The translations under genes were made by a program, and so were the position numbers. 64,000 nt of DNA. Source: Albidovulum litorale (GTDB lineage Bacteria > Pseudomonadota > Alphaproteobacteria > Rhodobacterales > Rhodobacteraceae). The notes under the pieces were generated by a model, which saw only the letters and a program-made list of their open reading frames with translations, did not search any database and was not told where the DNA came from. This document shows positions 7,605-16,339 of the stretch, in pieces. The stretch lies in NCBI RefSeq assembly GCF_025751495.1, contig NZ_JAOWKZ010000001.1, positions 317,920 to 381,919 of the forward strand, written 5' to 3'. Numbering within the stretch: the stretch's first letter is position 1; each line of letters begins with the position of its first letter.

Positions 7605-8441
7605 ATGCCGCGCTATTTCGTTGCAACCGATCTTTCCGATCGGGGGGATCGGGCAGTTCATCGTGCGATTCTGATGGCTGCAAGCATGGACGCCGAGCTA
7701 ACGGTGTTGACCGTGGTCGACGATGCACTTCCGGTAGCTATTGCCGCGCAGGTGGCGGAAGCCGCGGAACTGGAGTTGTCGCGGATCGTCGCGTCGTTCC
7801 CTGAAGCCGCCAAAGCGCAAGTCAGCATAAATGTCGTCACCGGCGACCCTGCAAGGACGGTCGCCGAACGTGCCACAGAGGCAAGGGCCGACCTGCTGAT
7901 CCTCGGGCGGCACCGGGAAAGACCCTTTGGCGATCTCTTCCGCCAGACGACGGCACAACGGATCATCACGCTCGTCACCTGCCCCGTCCTCTTGGTCTCT
8001 GCCACGCCTGCCGCCCCATACAAGCATGTGCTACATGCCATCGACTTCTCGCCGGCATCGGCAGCTGTGGCACAAGCGGCCCTGTCCCTTGCACCAAAAG
8101 CCCGACACGAGGGTCTTCATGTCTACCATGTGCCATTTCGCGGCCTTGTCCCGGGGGATCAGCTTCCGGCCTTTCTTCATGAGGCCGAGGATGCCGAAGC
8201 GGACTGGCGCACGCGGTTCGGTATCGGGGCCGATACCCTCTCCATCCGCCTTTTGGAAGGCGGAGTTCAGAGCGAACTGACGCAGGCTGTTGCGAAGGGC
8301 AAACCCGATCTGGTCGCGGTGGGAGCACATGGCCGAAGCGCGATATCCCGGGCAGTTCTCGGCAGCGTGACGACGATGCTGATGTGCGAACCGCCCTGTG
8401 ATCTGCTGATCGCAAGGCCGGGTCCAGCGCGTATCGGCTGA
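7605..8441 (+). CDS. Universal stress protein, tandem Usp domains
   Basis: A 278-residue protein with two UspA-type domains. The first (residues 1-140) starts MPRYFVATDLSDRGDRAVHRAI and ends with LILGRHRERPFGDLFRQT, a version of the ATP-binding G-x2-G-x9-G motif. The second (about 145-278) starts YKHVLHAIDFSPASA and ends with VGAHGRSAISRAVLGSVTTML, a good match to the nucleotide-binding loop. The start at 7605 is set by AGAGGAGG upstream. Tandem Usp proteins are linked to starvation and oxidative or low-oxygen stress; no specific partner is visible here. Confidence 0.88.
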   Translation: MPRYFVATDLSDRGDRAVHRAILMAASMDAELTVLTVVDDALPVAIAAQVAEAAELELSRIVASFPEAAKAQVSINVVTGDPARTVAERATEARADLLILGRHRERPFGDLFRQTTAQRIITLVTCPVLLVSATPAAPYKHVLHAIDFSPASAAVAQAALSLAPKARHEGLHVYHVPFRGLVPGDQLPAFLHEAEDAEADWRTRFGIGADTLSIRLLEGGVQSELTQAVAKGKPDLVAVGAHGRSAISRAVLGSVTTMLMCEPPCDLLIARPGPARIG

Positions 8442-8478
8442 GATTGCAGACGTCCCGGCATCCGGCTATAGGGGCGCA

Positions 8479-10086
8479 ATGTCTGACACGCCCACAAACC
8501 GCCCGAACCTACCCGCCGAAATTGCCCGGCGGCGGACCTTTGCCATCATCTCGCACCCGGATGCGGGCAAGACGACGCTGACCGAAAAGTTCCTGCTGTT
8601 CGGCGGCGCGATCCAGATGGCCGGACAGGTGCGTGCCAAGGGCGAGGCGCGGCGGACGCGGTCGGATTTCATGAAGATGGAACAGGACCGGGGCATTTCG
8701 GTTTCCGCCTCGGCCATGTCCTTCGATTTCGGGAAGTATCGGTTCAATCTCGTCGACACGCCGGGCCACAGCGATTTTTCCGAAGACACCTACCGGACAC
8801 TGACCGCTGTCGATGCCGCGGTCATGGTGATCGACGGGGCGAAGGGTGTGGAAAGCCAGACGCGGAAACTCTTTGAGGTCTGCCGTCTGCGCGATCTGCC
8901 AATCCTGACCTTCTGCAACAAGATGGACCGCGAGGCGCGCGATACGTTCGAGATCATCGACGAGATTCAGGAAAACCTGGCCATCGACGTGACCCCGGCC
9001 TCGTGGCCGATCGGCATGGGCCGCGATTTCCTTGGCTGCTACGACATCCTGCATGACCGCCTGGAACTGATGGACCGGGCCGACCGCAACCGGGTGACCG
9101 AAAGCATCAAGATCAAGGGCCTCGACGACCCGAAACTGGCCGACCACGTCCCCGCCGCCCAGCTTGAAAAGCTGCGCGAAGAGCTGGAGATGGCGCGTGA
9201 GCTCCTGCCTGCCTTCGACCGGCAGGCTTTTCTGGAGGGGCATCTCACGCCGATCTGGTTCGGCTCTGCCATCAACTCCTTCGGGGTGAAGGAACTGATG
9301 ACGGGCATCGGTGATTATGGACCAGAGCCGCAGCCCCAGAACGCCGCCGAACGCCAGATCGCACCCGAGGAAAGCAAGGTCGCGGGCTTTGTCTTCAAGG
9401 TTCAGGCCAACATGGACCCCAAGCACCGCGACCGGGTGGCTTTCGTGCGCCTTGCCTCCGGGCATTTTGAACGGGGCATGAAACTCCTGCATGTTCGGTC
9501 GAAAAAGCCGATGGCGATCTCCAATCCGGTCCTCTTCCTCGCCGCCGACCGGGAGCTGGCGGAAGAGGCCTGGGCGGGCGACATCATCGGCATCCCGAAC
9601 CACGGGCAGTTGCGCATCGGCGACGCGCTGACGGAGGGAGAGTCGCTGCGCTTCACCGGAATCCCCAGCTTCGCGCCGGAGCTTCTGCAATCGGTGCGCG
9701 CGGGCGATCCGATGAAGGCCAAGCATCTGGAAAAGGCGCTGATGCAGTTTGCCGAGGAAGGGGCCGCCAAGGTCTTCAAGCCCTCCATCGGCTCTGGCTT
9801 CATCGTCGGGGTCGTCGGCGCGCTGCAGTTCGAGGTGCTCGCCAGCCGGATCGAGCTGGAATATTCGCTGCCGGTGCGGTTTGAATCCTCGCAATTCACC
9901 TCCGCCCGCTGGGTAACGGGGCCGAAGGCCGACGTCGACAAATTCGTCAATGCAAACAAGGGCCATATCGCCCATGATCATGACGGCGACATCGTCTACC
10001 TGACCCGTCTGCAATGGGATATTGACCGGATCACCCGGGATCACCCGCAGCTTAAGCTGAGTGCGACGAAAGAGATGATGGTGTAA
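8479..10086 (+). CDS. prfC: Peptide chain release factor 3
   Basis: A 535-residue translational GTPase that recycles RF1/RF2 from the ribosome after termination. G1 is SHPDAGKTTLTEK, G3 DTPGHSDFSEDTYR, G4 NKMDREARD, which is the RF3 pattern (NKMDR rather than NKxD of EF-G). Full family length. Monocistronic in appearance: 37 bases after the Usp gene and convergent with a GT25 gene. The 45-base gap to that gene holds a GGGTATTCAACCC hairpin without a U-tract. Confidence 0.97.
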   Translation: MSDTPTNRPNLPAEIARRRTFAIISHPDAGKTTLTEKFLLFGGAIQMAGQVRAKGEARRTRSDFMKMEQDRGISVSASAMSFDFGKYRFNLVDTPGHSDFSEDTYRTLTAVDAAVMVIDGAKGVESQTRKLFEVCRLRDLPILTFCNKMDREARDTFEIIDEIQENLAIDVTPASWPIGMGRDFLGCYDILHDRLELMDRADRNRVTESIKIKGLDDPKLADHVPAAQLEKLREELEMARELLPAFDRQAFLEGHLTPIWFGSAINSFGVKELMTGIGDYGPEPQPQNAAERQIAPEESKVAGFVFKVQANMDPKHRDRVAFVRLASGHFERGMKLLHVRSKKPMAISNPVLFLAADRELAEEAWAGDIIGIPNHGQLRIGDALTEGESLRFTGIPSFAPELLQSVRAGDPMKAKHLEKALMQFAEEGAAKVFKPSIGSGFIVGVVGALQFEVLASRIELEYSLPVRFESSQFTSARWVTGPKADVDKFVNANKGHIAHDHDGDIVYLTRLQWDIDRITRDHPQLKLSATKEMMV

Positions 10087-10131
10087 ACGAGCATCGCGGG
10101 CACAGTGGGTATTCAACCCGCCCCACATTTC

Positions 10132-10938
10132 TCAAGGCTTTTGCTCTTTCCCCGCGTAACGCATCTGCACCCGCTCCGCCCGACCTGAGGCGATCTCTCG
10201 TGACACATGGAAGCGGACCTGCCAGTCGCGCAATCGTCGTGCCAGGGTCCGCGGTGCGTCATCGGTCCGTTCTGCCCGGATGTCCGACCCGAACTGCCCC
10301 GCATCGTGCAGGACCGGCGCCGGATTGACAAAGCCGGGACGGAGAAGTCGGAACCCCATCGCCGCCTCACGTCCGAAAAGCGCGTGATCCACGGGCACAC
10401 GCAGCCTCGGGAAGCGGTCATTCATCAGTCGTGCTCCTTCGGGCGTGATGACGTAGCCACAGGTGCCAAGATAGGAACTGTGCAGGCGGTAGAGCCTGAT
10501 TGTCTCCAGAACCGGACCAATCGCTTCACCCGCAGGAAAGCGGCGGCTTTTCTGCGGGCCGGGCCAGAATTCGAGTTTCAGAACTCCCATGTCATGACGC
10601 CGCATTACCCCCGTGAGATCACAGGACATGAGTCGTGCGAAAACATCCGACAGGATAGCGTCATCCTCCAGAACGACCGCAGGCCGCCCGCTTGTCGAAA
10701 TCTGCCGCCACAGGCGCTGATGGGTCAGGGAGCAAGCGATATCACCGCGTGTCGCGGGAAAGGCCCGCGCCTTCATCCCCCGCCCGAAAGCGGGACGCAG
10801 TTTACGCCCGTCACCTGCGTCGATCGCTTCCACCCGCGTCCAATTCAACTCCAGCCGGTTAAGCTGAGCCGCGATGCTGGCCAGCCGGTCGGGTCGCCGC
10901 GCGAGGTTGATCACATGGATATCCAAGATCTGCCTCAT
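10132..10938 (-). CDS. Glycosyltransferase family 25 (LPS-type) protein
   Basis: A 268-residue protein with the GT25 layout: HVINLARRPDRLASIAAQL at the N-terminus, SLTHQRLWR at about residue 70, and VVLEDDAIL at about 90, which supplies the acidic metal/nucleotide-sugar motif. The LpsA/Lex2B family transfers galactose or glucose to lipo-oligosaccharide; here the acceptor is unknown. The ATG at 10938 was preferred to an in-frame GTG at 10953. It stands alone, convergent with prfC and divergent from the helicase. Confidence 0.8.
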   Translation of the reverse strand: MRQILDIHVINLARRPDRLASIAAQLNRLELNWTRVEAIDAGDGRKLRPAFGRGMKARAFPATRGDIACSLTHQRLWRQISTSGRPAVVLEDDAILSDVFARLMSCDLTGVMRRHDMGVLKLEFWPGPQKSRRFPAGEAIGPVLETIRLYRLHSSYLGTCGYVITPEGARLMNDRFPRLRVPVDHALFGREAAMGFRLLRPGFVNPAPVLHDAGQFGSDIRAERTDDAPRTLARRLRDWQVRFHVSREIASGRAERVQMRYAGKEQKP

Positions 10939-10980
10939 TGCCCCCGCAGTCACCCTACAGACCCGTTATGGCCCCGGCAA

Positions 10981-11009
10981 TTGACCTCTGCCGTGTTTTG
11001 CAGTAGGGC
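10981..11009 (+). promoter_or_regulatory. Possible promoter of the DEAD-box helicase gene
   Basis: TTGACC (10981-10986), 17 bases, TAGGGC (11004-11009). The -35 is good and the -10 weak. It would leave a leader of about 85 bases before the ATG, consistent with the post-transcriptional control often seen for RNA helicases. Confidence 0.3.
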
Positions 11010-11100
11010 CGTTTCACCCACATCCGGTGGGTACCTGCCGGGGCGCCCGGAATTCGCGTCCCTTATCCCTGCGGTCCGACACCGCAACATATGGACGCTG

Positions 11101-12609
11101 ATGACAAAATTTACCGACCTGAAGCTGGACCCCAAGGTCCTGCAAGCCATTGCCGAAGCCGGCTATGAAACCCCGACCCCGATCCAGGCAGGCGCCATTC
11201 CGCCCGCGCTGGAAGGAAAGGATGTGCTGGGTATCGCCCAGACCGGGACCGGCAAGACCGCCTCTTTTACCCTGCCAATGATCACGCTTCTCGGCCGTGG
11301 ACGGGCGCGGGCGCGGATGCCGCGTTCGCTGGTGCTCGCGCCGACGCGGGAACTGGCGGCGCAGGTGGCCGAGAACTTCGACATCTATTCCAAGCACACC
11401 AAGCTTACCAAAGCACTTCTGATCGGTGGCGTCAGCTTTGCCGAGCAGGACAAGCTGATCGACCGCGGCGTCGATGTTCTGATCGCCACGCCGGGCCGGT
11501 TGCTGGATCACTTCGAGCGCGGCAAGCTTCTTCTCACCGGCGTTCAGATCATGGTGGTGGACGAAGCTGACCGGATGCTCGACATGGGCTTTATCCCGGA
11601 TATCGAACGCATCTTCCAGCTCACGCCTTTCACCCGCCAGACGCTGTTCTTTTCCGCCACGATGGCGCCCGAGATCGAACGTATTACCAACACCTTCCTG
11701 CATGCCCCGGCCAAGATCGAGGTCGCCCGTCAGGCAACAACTTCCGAAACGATCGAGCAGCGGCTGATCGAAATCACGCCCGCCCGCAAGGACCAGACGG
11801 CCAAGGCCAAGCGCGAGTTGTTGCGCTCGGTGATCGAGGCGGAAGGCGCGGCCTGCACCAACGCGATCCTCTTCTGCAACCGCAAGACCGAGGTCGACAT
11901 CCTCGCCAAGTCGCTGAAGAAATACGGCTTCAACGCCGCCCCGATCCATGGCGATCTGGATCAGAGCCAGCGGATGAAAACGCTTGACGGATTCCGCGAT
12001 GGCAGCTTGCGCTTCCTCGTCGCCTCTGACGTGGCCGCGCGCGGGCTTGACATCCCGGCCGTCTCTCACGTCTTCAACTTCGACGTGCCGAGCCATGCCG
12101 AGGATTATGTGCACCGGATCGGCCGCACGGGCCGTGCGGGTCGCAAGGGCGTGGCCGTCACCATCGCGACGCCGGGCGACAAGAAGTATCTCGACGCAAT
12201 CGAAAGCCTCGTGAAAAAGCCACTGCCGCGCGTCGAAGCCCCGGAAGGGTTCGAGTTGAGCGAAGCCGCCCAGCGTGCCCCGCGCAAGGATGATGGCAAG
12301 GATCGTTCGCGCGGACGGGGCCGAGACCGCGACGAGCGACGCTCACGCCCGGTTAAGCCGCATGGCGAGGAAGCGCCGATGGCACCGATTGAGGCAGCAC
12401 CCGTTGCCGTCAAACCCGAGTCGAAAGAAGACAAGCGCGCCGAACGCAAGTCGGAGCCAAAGCCCGATCGCAATGCGGAACCCCGGCAAGACAAGCGCGA
12501 GGGCCGCAAGGGCGACCGTCGCCGCGAGGACCGCGACGAGCCGGTTGTCGGGATGGGCGATCACGTCCCCGATTTCCTGATGCGCGGGATAAAATCGGAA
12601 GACGCATAG
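11101..12609 (+). CDS. DEAD-box ATP-dependent RNA helicase (RhlE-like)
   Basis: A 502-residue RNA helicase. Q motif GYETPTPIQ, motif I AQTGTGKT, Ia PTRELAAQV, II VDEADRMLDMGF, III FSATMAP, V ARGLDIPAVSHV, VI HRIGRTGRAGRKG. After about residue 390 comes a low-complexity Arg/Lys/Glu/Asp tail (RSRGRGRDRDERR), typical of RNA-binding extensions of RhlE and related proteins. The ATG at 11101 begins MTKFTDLKLDP, the normal N-terminus. The same frame stays open 894 bases upstream, but that part runs antisense through the GT25 gene and is not coding. Likely role: ribosome assembly or mRNA decay, possibly cold-related. Confidence 0.93.
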   Translation: MTKFTDLKLDPKVLQAIAEAGYETPTPIQAGAIPPALEGKDVLGIAQTGTGKTASFTLPMITLLGRGRARARMPRSLVLAPTRELAAQVAENFDIYSKHTKLTKALLIGGVSFAEQDKLIDRGVDVLIATPGRLLDHFERGKLLLTGVQIMVVDEADRMLDMGFIPDIERIFQLTPFTRQTLFFSATMAPEIERITNTFLHAPAKIEVARQATTSETIEQRLIEITPARKDQTAKAKRELLRSVIEAEGAACTNAILFCNRKTEVDILAKSLKKYGFNAAPIHGDLDQSQRMKTLDGFRDGSLRFLVASDVAARGLDIPAVSHVFNFDVPSHAEDYVHRIGRTGRAGRKGVAVTIATPGDKKYLDAIESLVKKPLPRVEAPEGFELSEAAQRAPRKDDGKDRSRGRGRDRDERRSRPVKPHGEEAPMAPIEAAPVAVKPESKEDKRAERKSEPKPDRNAEPRQDKREGRKGDRRREDRDEPVVGMGDHVPDFLMRGIKSEDA

Positions 12610-12734
12610 AACGCGCCATCTTACCTCTCGTCCATCAGTTTTCGACCGCGCACCGACGGCAGCCAAGTCCACTTCTCACTTGGCCGGACCGTGCGATGGG
12701 ACTGGTCGGACTTGTTCGAGAAAAACGGCCTAGG

Positions 12735-12763
12735 TTGAACGCCTTTGCTGATCTCCCTACGCT
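12735..12763 (+). promoter_or_regulatory. Probable promoter of the tautomerase gene
   Basis: TTGAAC (12735-12740), exactly 17 bases, TACGCT (12758-12763), followed by the strong ribosome-binding site AAAGGGGGAGG just before the ATG at 12784. Transcription would start near 12770. Confidence 0.4.
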
Positions 12764-12783
12764 AAGGGCCAAAGGGGGAGGAT

Positions 12784-13005
12784 ATGCCGCATATCGAAAT
12801 CAAGGTGATGGAAGGCGTCTTCGACGCAGACGAAAAGGCCCGGATCATCCGCGCGGTGATAAAGGCATTCGGCGATGCGGCGGGCGGCAAGATGTTCGAA
12901 AACACCTCGGCGAAGATCGAGGAAATAAAAAGCGGATCGTGGGGTTTCGCCGACCAGATCATGACGACCGAATTCGGTCTGGCGATCAAGAACGACAAGT
13001 CTTGA
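12784..13005 (+). CDS. 4-oxalocrotonate tautomerase family protein
   Basis: A 73-residue protein beginning Met-Pro, so Pro1 is exposed as the catalytic base after Met removal, as in 4-OT. The first strand PHIEIKVMEGVFDADEKARIIRAVI matches the beta-alpha half of the fold; the second half carries KIEEIKSGSWGF. The family catalyses keto-enol tautomerisation in aromatic degradation, but single-gene copies such as this have unknown substrates. The length is slightly above the usual 60-70. It is flanked by a helicase and a convergent oxygenase, which gives no pathway hint. Confidence 0.85.
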   Translation: MPHIEIKVMEGVFDADEKARIIRAVIKAFGDAAGGKMFENTSAKIEEIKSGSWGFADQIMTTEFGLAIKNDKS

Positions 13006-13043
13006 GGTGAACGGACGGACCTTTGCCGTAAGTTGGCGTAAGA

Positions 13044-13063
13044 GTTGCGGGGCTATCCGCAAC
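13044..13063. terminator. Hairpin between convergent genes
   Basis: GTTGCGG, loop GGCTAT, CCGCAAC: a perfect 7-bp stem between the tautomerase and the convergent oxygenase. No U-tract on either side, so at most a weak or Rho-assisted terminator. Confidence 0.35.
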
Positions 13064-13078
13064 ACCACACTCGCGCGA

Positions 13079-13921
13079 TCAGTCGATATAGCTGTCGGCC
13101 CGCCGTCCAGCCCGCTCGTGATGGATGGGAAGCGTGCGGCCATAAAGCTGCATCGTGCGTTCCGGCGCGCCGACCATGCCCGGTTCTTCCACATAGGAAA
13201 AGATCGCCACATAGCGGCGGCGCGGCCCTTTCAGCGGCGCCACGCGATGCAGCGAATAGCGGCCCCGGAAGATCTGCAGATCGCCCGGTTCGAGGGTCAG
13301 GACCTTGACCTTGTCCGACGTGCCGTCGAGCACGCGGGCGACCTCATCGAAATTTTCGTCCCCCTTGCGGATACGCGGCGCATATTCAAAGGCGCCGCCC
13401 TCTTCTGCATTCTGGATCGCCAGCGTGACAGTGAAATTGTTTGTATCAAAATGCCAGGGAAAGCCCGCTCCGTCCTCGGCCATGTTGACGATCACGTCGG
13501 CCAGTGGATCGGCGTAACGATAGAACCGCTCCTCCTGAAGGCAGTCCTGAATGAAATCATCGAACCCCGCGCTGTCATGGATAGTACGAAGCGGCCCGTC
13601 ACCAGCGAAATTGTCGGCCGGGATGAAGGCATTGGAACGATCGAAAAACCGGCGCTTGGGATGACCCTCCGGCAAGCTTGGGTCGTCCTTTGTGAAATAG
13701 ACATTCGTCCGGTTGAAACTGCGATGACCCTTGTCCGATACACCGTCCGCCTCTTCGGTCAGGGCCGCAATCCCCGCTTGGGTCAGGAAACTCTTGATCA
13801 CCGCGCAGCCGTCGCGGTCCAGATCGGCCCGCACCCGTGCCACGAGTGCGTCCCGAACGGGGCCGGGTTGATGGATCGGGTGGCGGTCAAGGTCGATCAG
13901 GTCGCGCGCGGCATAGGGCAT
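13079..13921 (-). CDS. 2-oxoglutarate/Fe(II)-type oxygenase-like protein (ArpA/HalD-like)
   Basis: A 280-residue protein. Central block FPWHFDTNNFTVTLAIQNAEEGGAF contains His-Phe-Asp, the HxD metal motif of 2OG-Fe(II) oxygenases; a distal His lies in SLHRVAPLKGPRRRYVAIFSY, with downstream Arg residues able to bind 2-oxoglutarate. Proteins of this type are often labelled ArpA or HalD/BesD-family. Radical halogenases replace the Asp by Gly or Ala; here the Asp is present, so hydroxylation rather than halogenation is expected. The substrate is unknown. A solitary gene facing a GNAT gene in the same direction. Confidence 0.7.
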   Translation of the reverse strand: MPYAARDLIDLDRHPIHQPGPVRDALVARVRADLDRDGCAVIKSFLTQAGIAALTEEADGVSDKGHRSFNRTNVYFTKDDPSLPEGHPKRRFFDRSNAFIPADNFAGDGPLRTIHDSAGFDDFIQDCLQEERFYRYADPLADVIVNMAEDGAGFPWHFDTNNFTVTLAIQNAEEGGAFEYAPRIRKGDENFDEVARVLDGTSDKVKVLTLEPGDLQIFRGRYSLHRVAPLKGPRRRYVAIFSYVEEPGMVGAPERTMQLYGRTLPIHHERAGRRADSYID

Positions 13922-14008
13922 CGGATCCTCCGGATTTTTCTTGATGAGACCCGTCCCCGTGCCGCCCGTCTTGCCACTTATCGACGCAAATCATGTCGGA
14001 TTTCACTA

Positions 14009-14590
14009 CTACCGCGCTGGCCGCAGCATTGGATAGCGGCTGGGCGTGCCGTCCAGCCTCACCTCCGCCAAAAGCTCAAACCCATGTCGCTGATAAATCG
14101 TAAGGTTCCGCGACGTCGTGGATTCCAGATAGACCGGCAGATGGTCGCGGTCGCAGATCGCAAGTCCGTGTTCCAAGAGCTTTCCACCCAGCCCCTGCCC
14201 GCGACAGATCGGATCGACCGCGATCAGCGACAGGTGCCAATGCGGTTCGTCGATATGATAGGGTTCACAGGCCTTCAGCAGATCCATGACAGGCGCCAGC
14301 CGGTCGGGATGAAAGGTCCGGGCCGAATTCTCGGCAATGGCGTCAGCATCGGGCAGGACACCCGGCGGCCGCCAGATCGCCATGCCAAGCCCTTCGCCTA
14401 TGATATGGTTGGCACCGTGAGCATAGCCCGGTTCGGCATTGATCCGGGCATATCCATAGTTCGACACTGTGAACAGATGCGGATCGGGTAGGATCCAGCG
14501 CACGAAGGGATCAGCCGCAAAGGCGACCGTCAGCAGCGCCCCCATCCGGTCAAGATCGTCCCGCGTTGCGGCACGAATGTCAGCCACCAT
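14009..14590 (-). CDS. GNAT-family N-acetyltransferase
   Basis: A 193-residue protein. MVADIRAATRDDLDRMGALL is the usual GNAT beta1-alpha1 start, and LSLIAVDPICRGQGLGGKLLEHGL carries motif A with the acetyl-CoA pyrophosphate loop (RGQGLGG). YLESTTSRNLTIYQRHGFE is motif B. The start at 14590 is set by a GGAGGGG ribosome-binding site; an in-frame upstream start lacks one. The substrate cannot be read from the sequence. It lies 66 bases upstream of rnj's neighbour boundary only by position: rnj ends head-to-tail 9 bases beyond its upstream extension and is a separate transcript unit. Confidence 0.82.
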   Translation of the reverse strand: MVADIRAATRDDLDRMGALLTVAFAADPFVRWILPDPHLFTVSNYGYARINAEPGYAHGANHIIGEGLGMAIWRPPGVLPDADAIAENSARTFHPDRLAPVMDLLKACEPYHIDEPHWHLSLIAVDPICRGQGLGGKLLEHGLAICDRDHLPVYLESTTSRNLTIYQRHGFELLAEVRLDGTPSRYPMLRPAR

Positions 14591-14656
14591 CGTCCCCTCC
14601 CTGACAGCCGATCCGAGAAAGCTTAACCCGGAGCGGACGGCAGGCAAAGTCCGGCG

Positions 14657-16339
14657 TTATTCTGCGACCAGGCGGCTGGTGACCACCGTCACCTCGGGCT
14701 TTTTACCGATCTCTTCCATCGCGACCTGCCGGACGATGCGTTTGACCGCCTCTTCGACCTTGTCGTCATCGCGCAGGACCTTATCGGCGGCCTTGTCGAA
14801 ATACTCGTTCAGGTCCGCTTCGATCAGGTCAACCAGCGGCTGGTTGTTCTTTGTCAGCTCGGGCAGACCCATCGTTTCGACCCAGACCTCGCCCAGGGGC
14901 TGGTCGTCTTCGTCGAGGATCAGGGTCGCCAGCACATGGCCATTCAGCCCCATGCGGATGCGGTCACGCACCACGCCGTCCATTGCCCCGATCAGCACCG
15001 CACCATCCAGATAGGTCCGACCCGCCTCGATATATTCAACGATCTCCGGCTCATCCCCGGTAAGGTCGACCATGGTACCGTTGGTCGCGAGTTCTGCTGC
15101 GATGCCCTTGGATATCCCGATCTTGCAATGTTCGCGCAGGTGGCGGTGTTCTCCATGCATGGGAAGCAGGATCTTCGGCCGCAACAAGTCGTGAACCGCC
15201 TCGAGATCAGGCCGGTTGGCATGGCCCGAAACGTGGTAGAGCCCGCCCCGGTCGTCGACCACATCGACGCCCATTTCCGAAAAAGCATTCATCACCCGGA
15301 TCACGCCGCGTTCATTGCCGGGGATGGTTTTCGAGGAAAAGAGGAACGTGTCACCCTCTTTCATCTCCAGCCCCAGATATTTGCCGCGTGCGAGCTGGGC
15401 GGAGGCAGCCCGGCGTTCACCTTGACTACCGGTGACGATCAGCATGAGGTTCTGGCGCGACACTTCCACCGCCTCTTCTGGCTGGATGATCGGCGGAAAG
15501 TCCGTCAGGACCCCGGTTTCCACCGCCGCCGTGATCATCTTCTTCATCGCCCTACCCAGCATGCAGACCGAGCGGCCCGCCGCCCGGCCTGCCGCTGCCA
15601 GCGTCTTCAGCCGCGCGACGTTGGAGGCAAAGGTGGTGGCCACGACCATCCCGTCTAGCCCGGCGATGAGTTCGGCAAGCGGCTCGGCCAGCGTTGCCTC
15701 GGAACGCCCCGGCAGCGGCGCGAAGACGTTGGTCGAGTCGCAGGTCAGGACCTTCACGCCCTCCCCCTCATTCGCGATATCGTGCCATTCGTTGGGGTTG
15801 AAGGGTTCTCCGACGATCGGGGTGCCATCAAGCTTGAAGTCCCCGGTATGGACGATCCGGCCCGCCGGGCTATCAATGATCAGAGCGGAGCTTTCCGGGA
15901 TGGAGTGGCTGAGCGGCACGAATTGCACCCTGAAAGGGCCCGCCTCCACAACTTCGGGGCGCGGTTTCACGACCTTGATGACGTCAAGGGGATTGCCCTT
16001 CTCCTCCATCTTCAGTGTTGCAATCGCGGCGGTAAAGGCTCGGGCATAGACCGGTGCCTTGAGCTGCGGCCAGAGATGGCCGAGCGCACCGACATGGTCC
16101 TCATGCGCGTGCGTGATGAAGATCGCATCGATCCGGCCTGCATTTTCGGCCAGCCATGCGGTGTCGGCCATGATCAGATCGACGCCTGGTGTCGTGTCCA
16201 TGTCAGGGAAGGTGACGCCCAGATCGACGACGATCAGCCGTTCCTGATCGGCCGGGCCATAGCCATAGACATAGGCGTTCATGCCAATCTCGCCGGCACC
16301 GCCGAGGGGCAGATAAATCAGGCGGTCCTTGCTGCTCAT
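14657..16339 (-). CDS. rnj: Ribonuclease J
   Basis: A 560-residue metallo-beta-lactamase/beta-CASP ribonuclease. The Zn motif THAHEDHVGAL is at about residues 76-86, with LSHSIPES and HTGDFKLD further on, then the beta-CASP block and PMHGEHRHLREH near residue 390. RNase J matures 16S and 23S rRNA and degrades mRNA with 5'-3' exo- and endonuclease activity; in alphaproteobacteria it works alongside RNase E. Last gene of the nuo-birA-coaX-rnj directon, overlapping coaX by four bases (ATGA). Confidence 0.95.
   Translation of the reverse strand: MSSKDRLIYLPLGGAGEIGMNAYVYGYGPADQERLIVVDLGVTFPDMDTTPGVDLIMADTAWLAENAGRIDAIFITHAHEDHVGALGHLWPQLKAPVYARAFTAAIATLKMEEKGNPLDVIKVVKPRPEVVEAGPFRVQFVPLSHSIPESSALIIDSPAGRIVHTGDFKLDGTPIVGEPFNPNEWHDIANEGEGVKVLTCDSTNVFAPLPGRSEATLAEPLAELIAGLDGMVVATTFASNVARLKTLAAAGRAAGRSVCMLGRAMKKMITAAVETGVLTDFPPIIQPEEAVEVSRQNLMLIVTGSQGERRAASAQLARGKYLGLEMKEGDTFLFSSKTIPGNERGVIRVMNAFSEMGVDVVDDRGGLYHVSGHANRPDLEAVHDLLRPKILLPMHGEHRHLREHCKIGISKGIAAELATNGTMVDLTGDEPEIVEYIEAGRTYLDGAVLIGAMDGVVRDRIRMGLNGHVLATLILDEDDQPLGEVWVETMGLPELTKNNQPLVDLIEADLNEYFDKAADKVLRDDDKVEEAVKRIVRQVAMEEIGKKPEVTVVTSRLVAE

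Noticed and set aside
8509-10128. Long minus-strand open frame opposite prfC
   Set aside because: High-GC shadow frame with no motifs; the plus strand clearly encodes RF3.
10207-11100. Long in-frame extension upstream of the DEAD-box helicase
   Set aside because: It runs antisense through the GT25 gene; helicase homology begins only at 11101.
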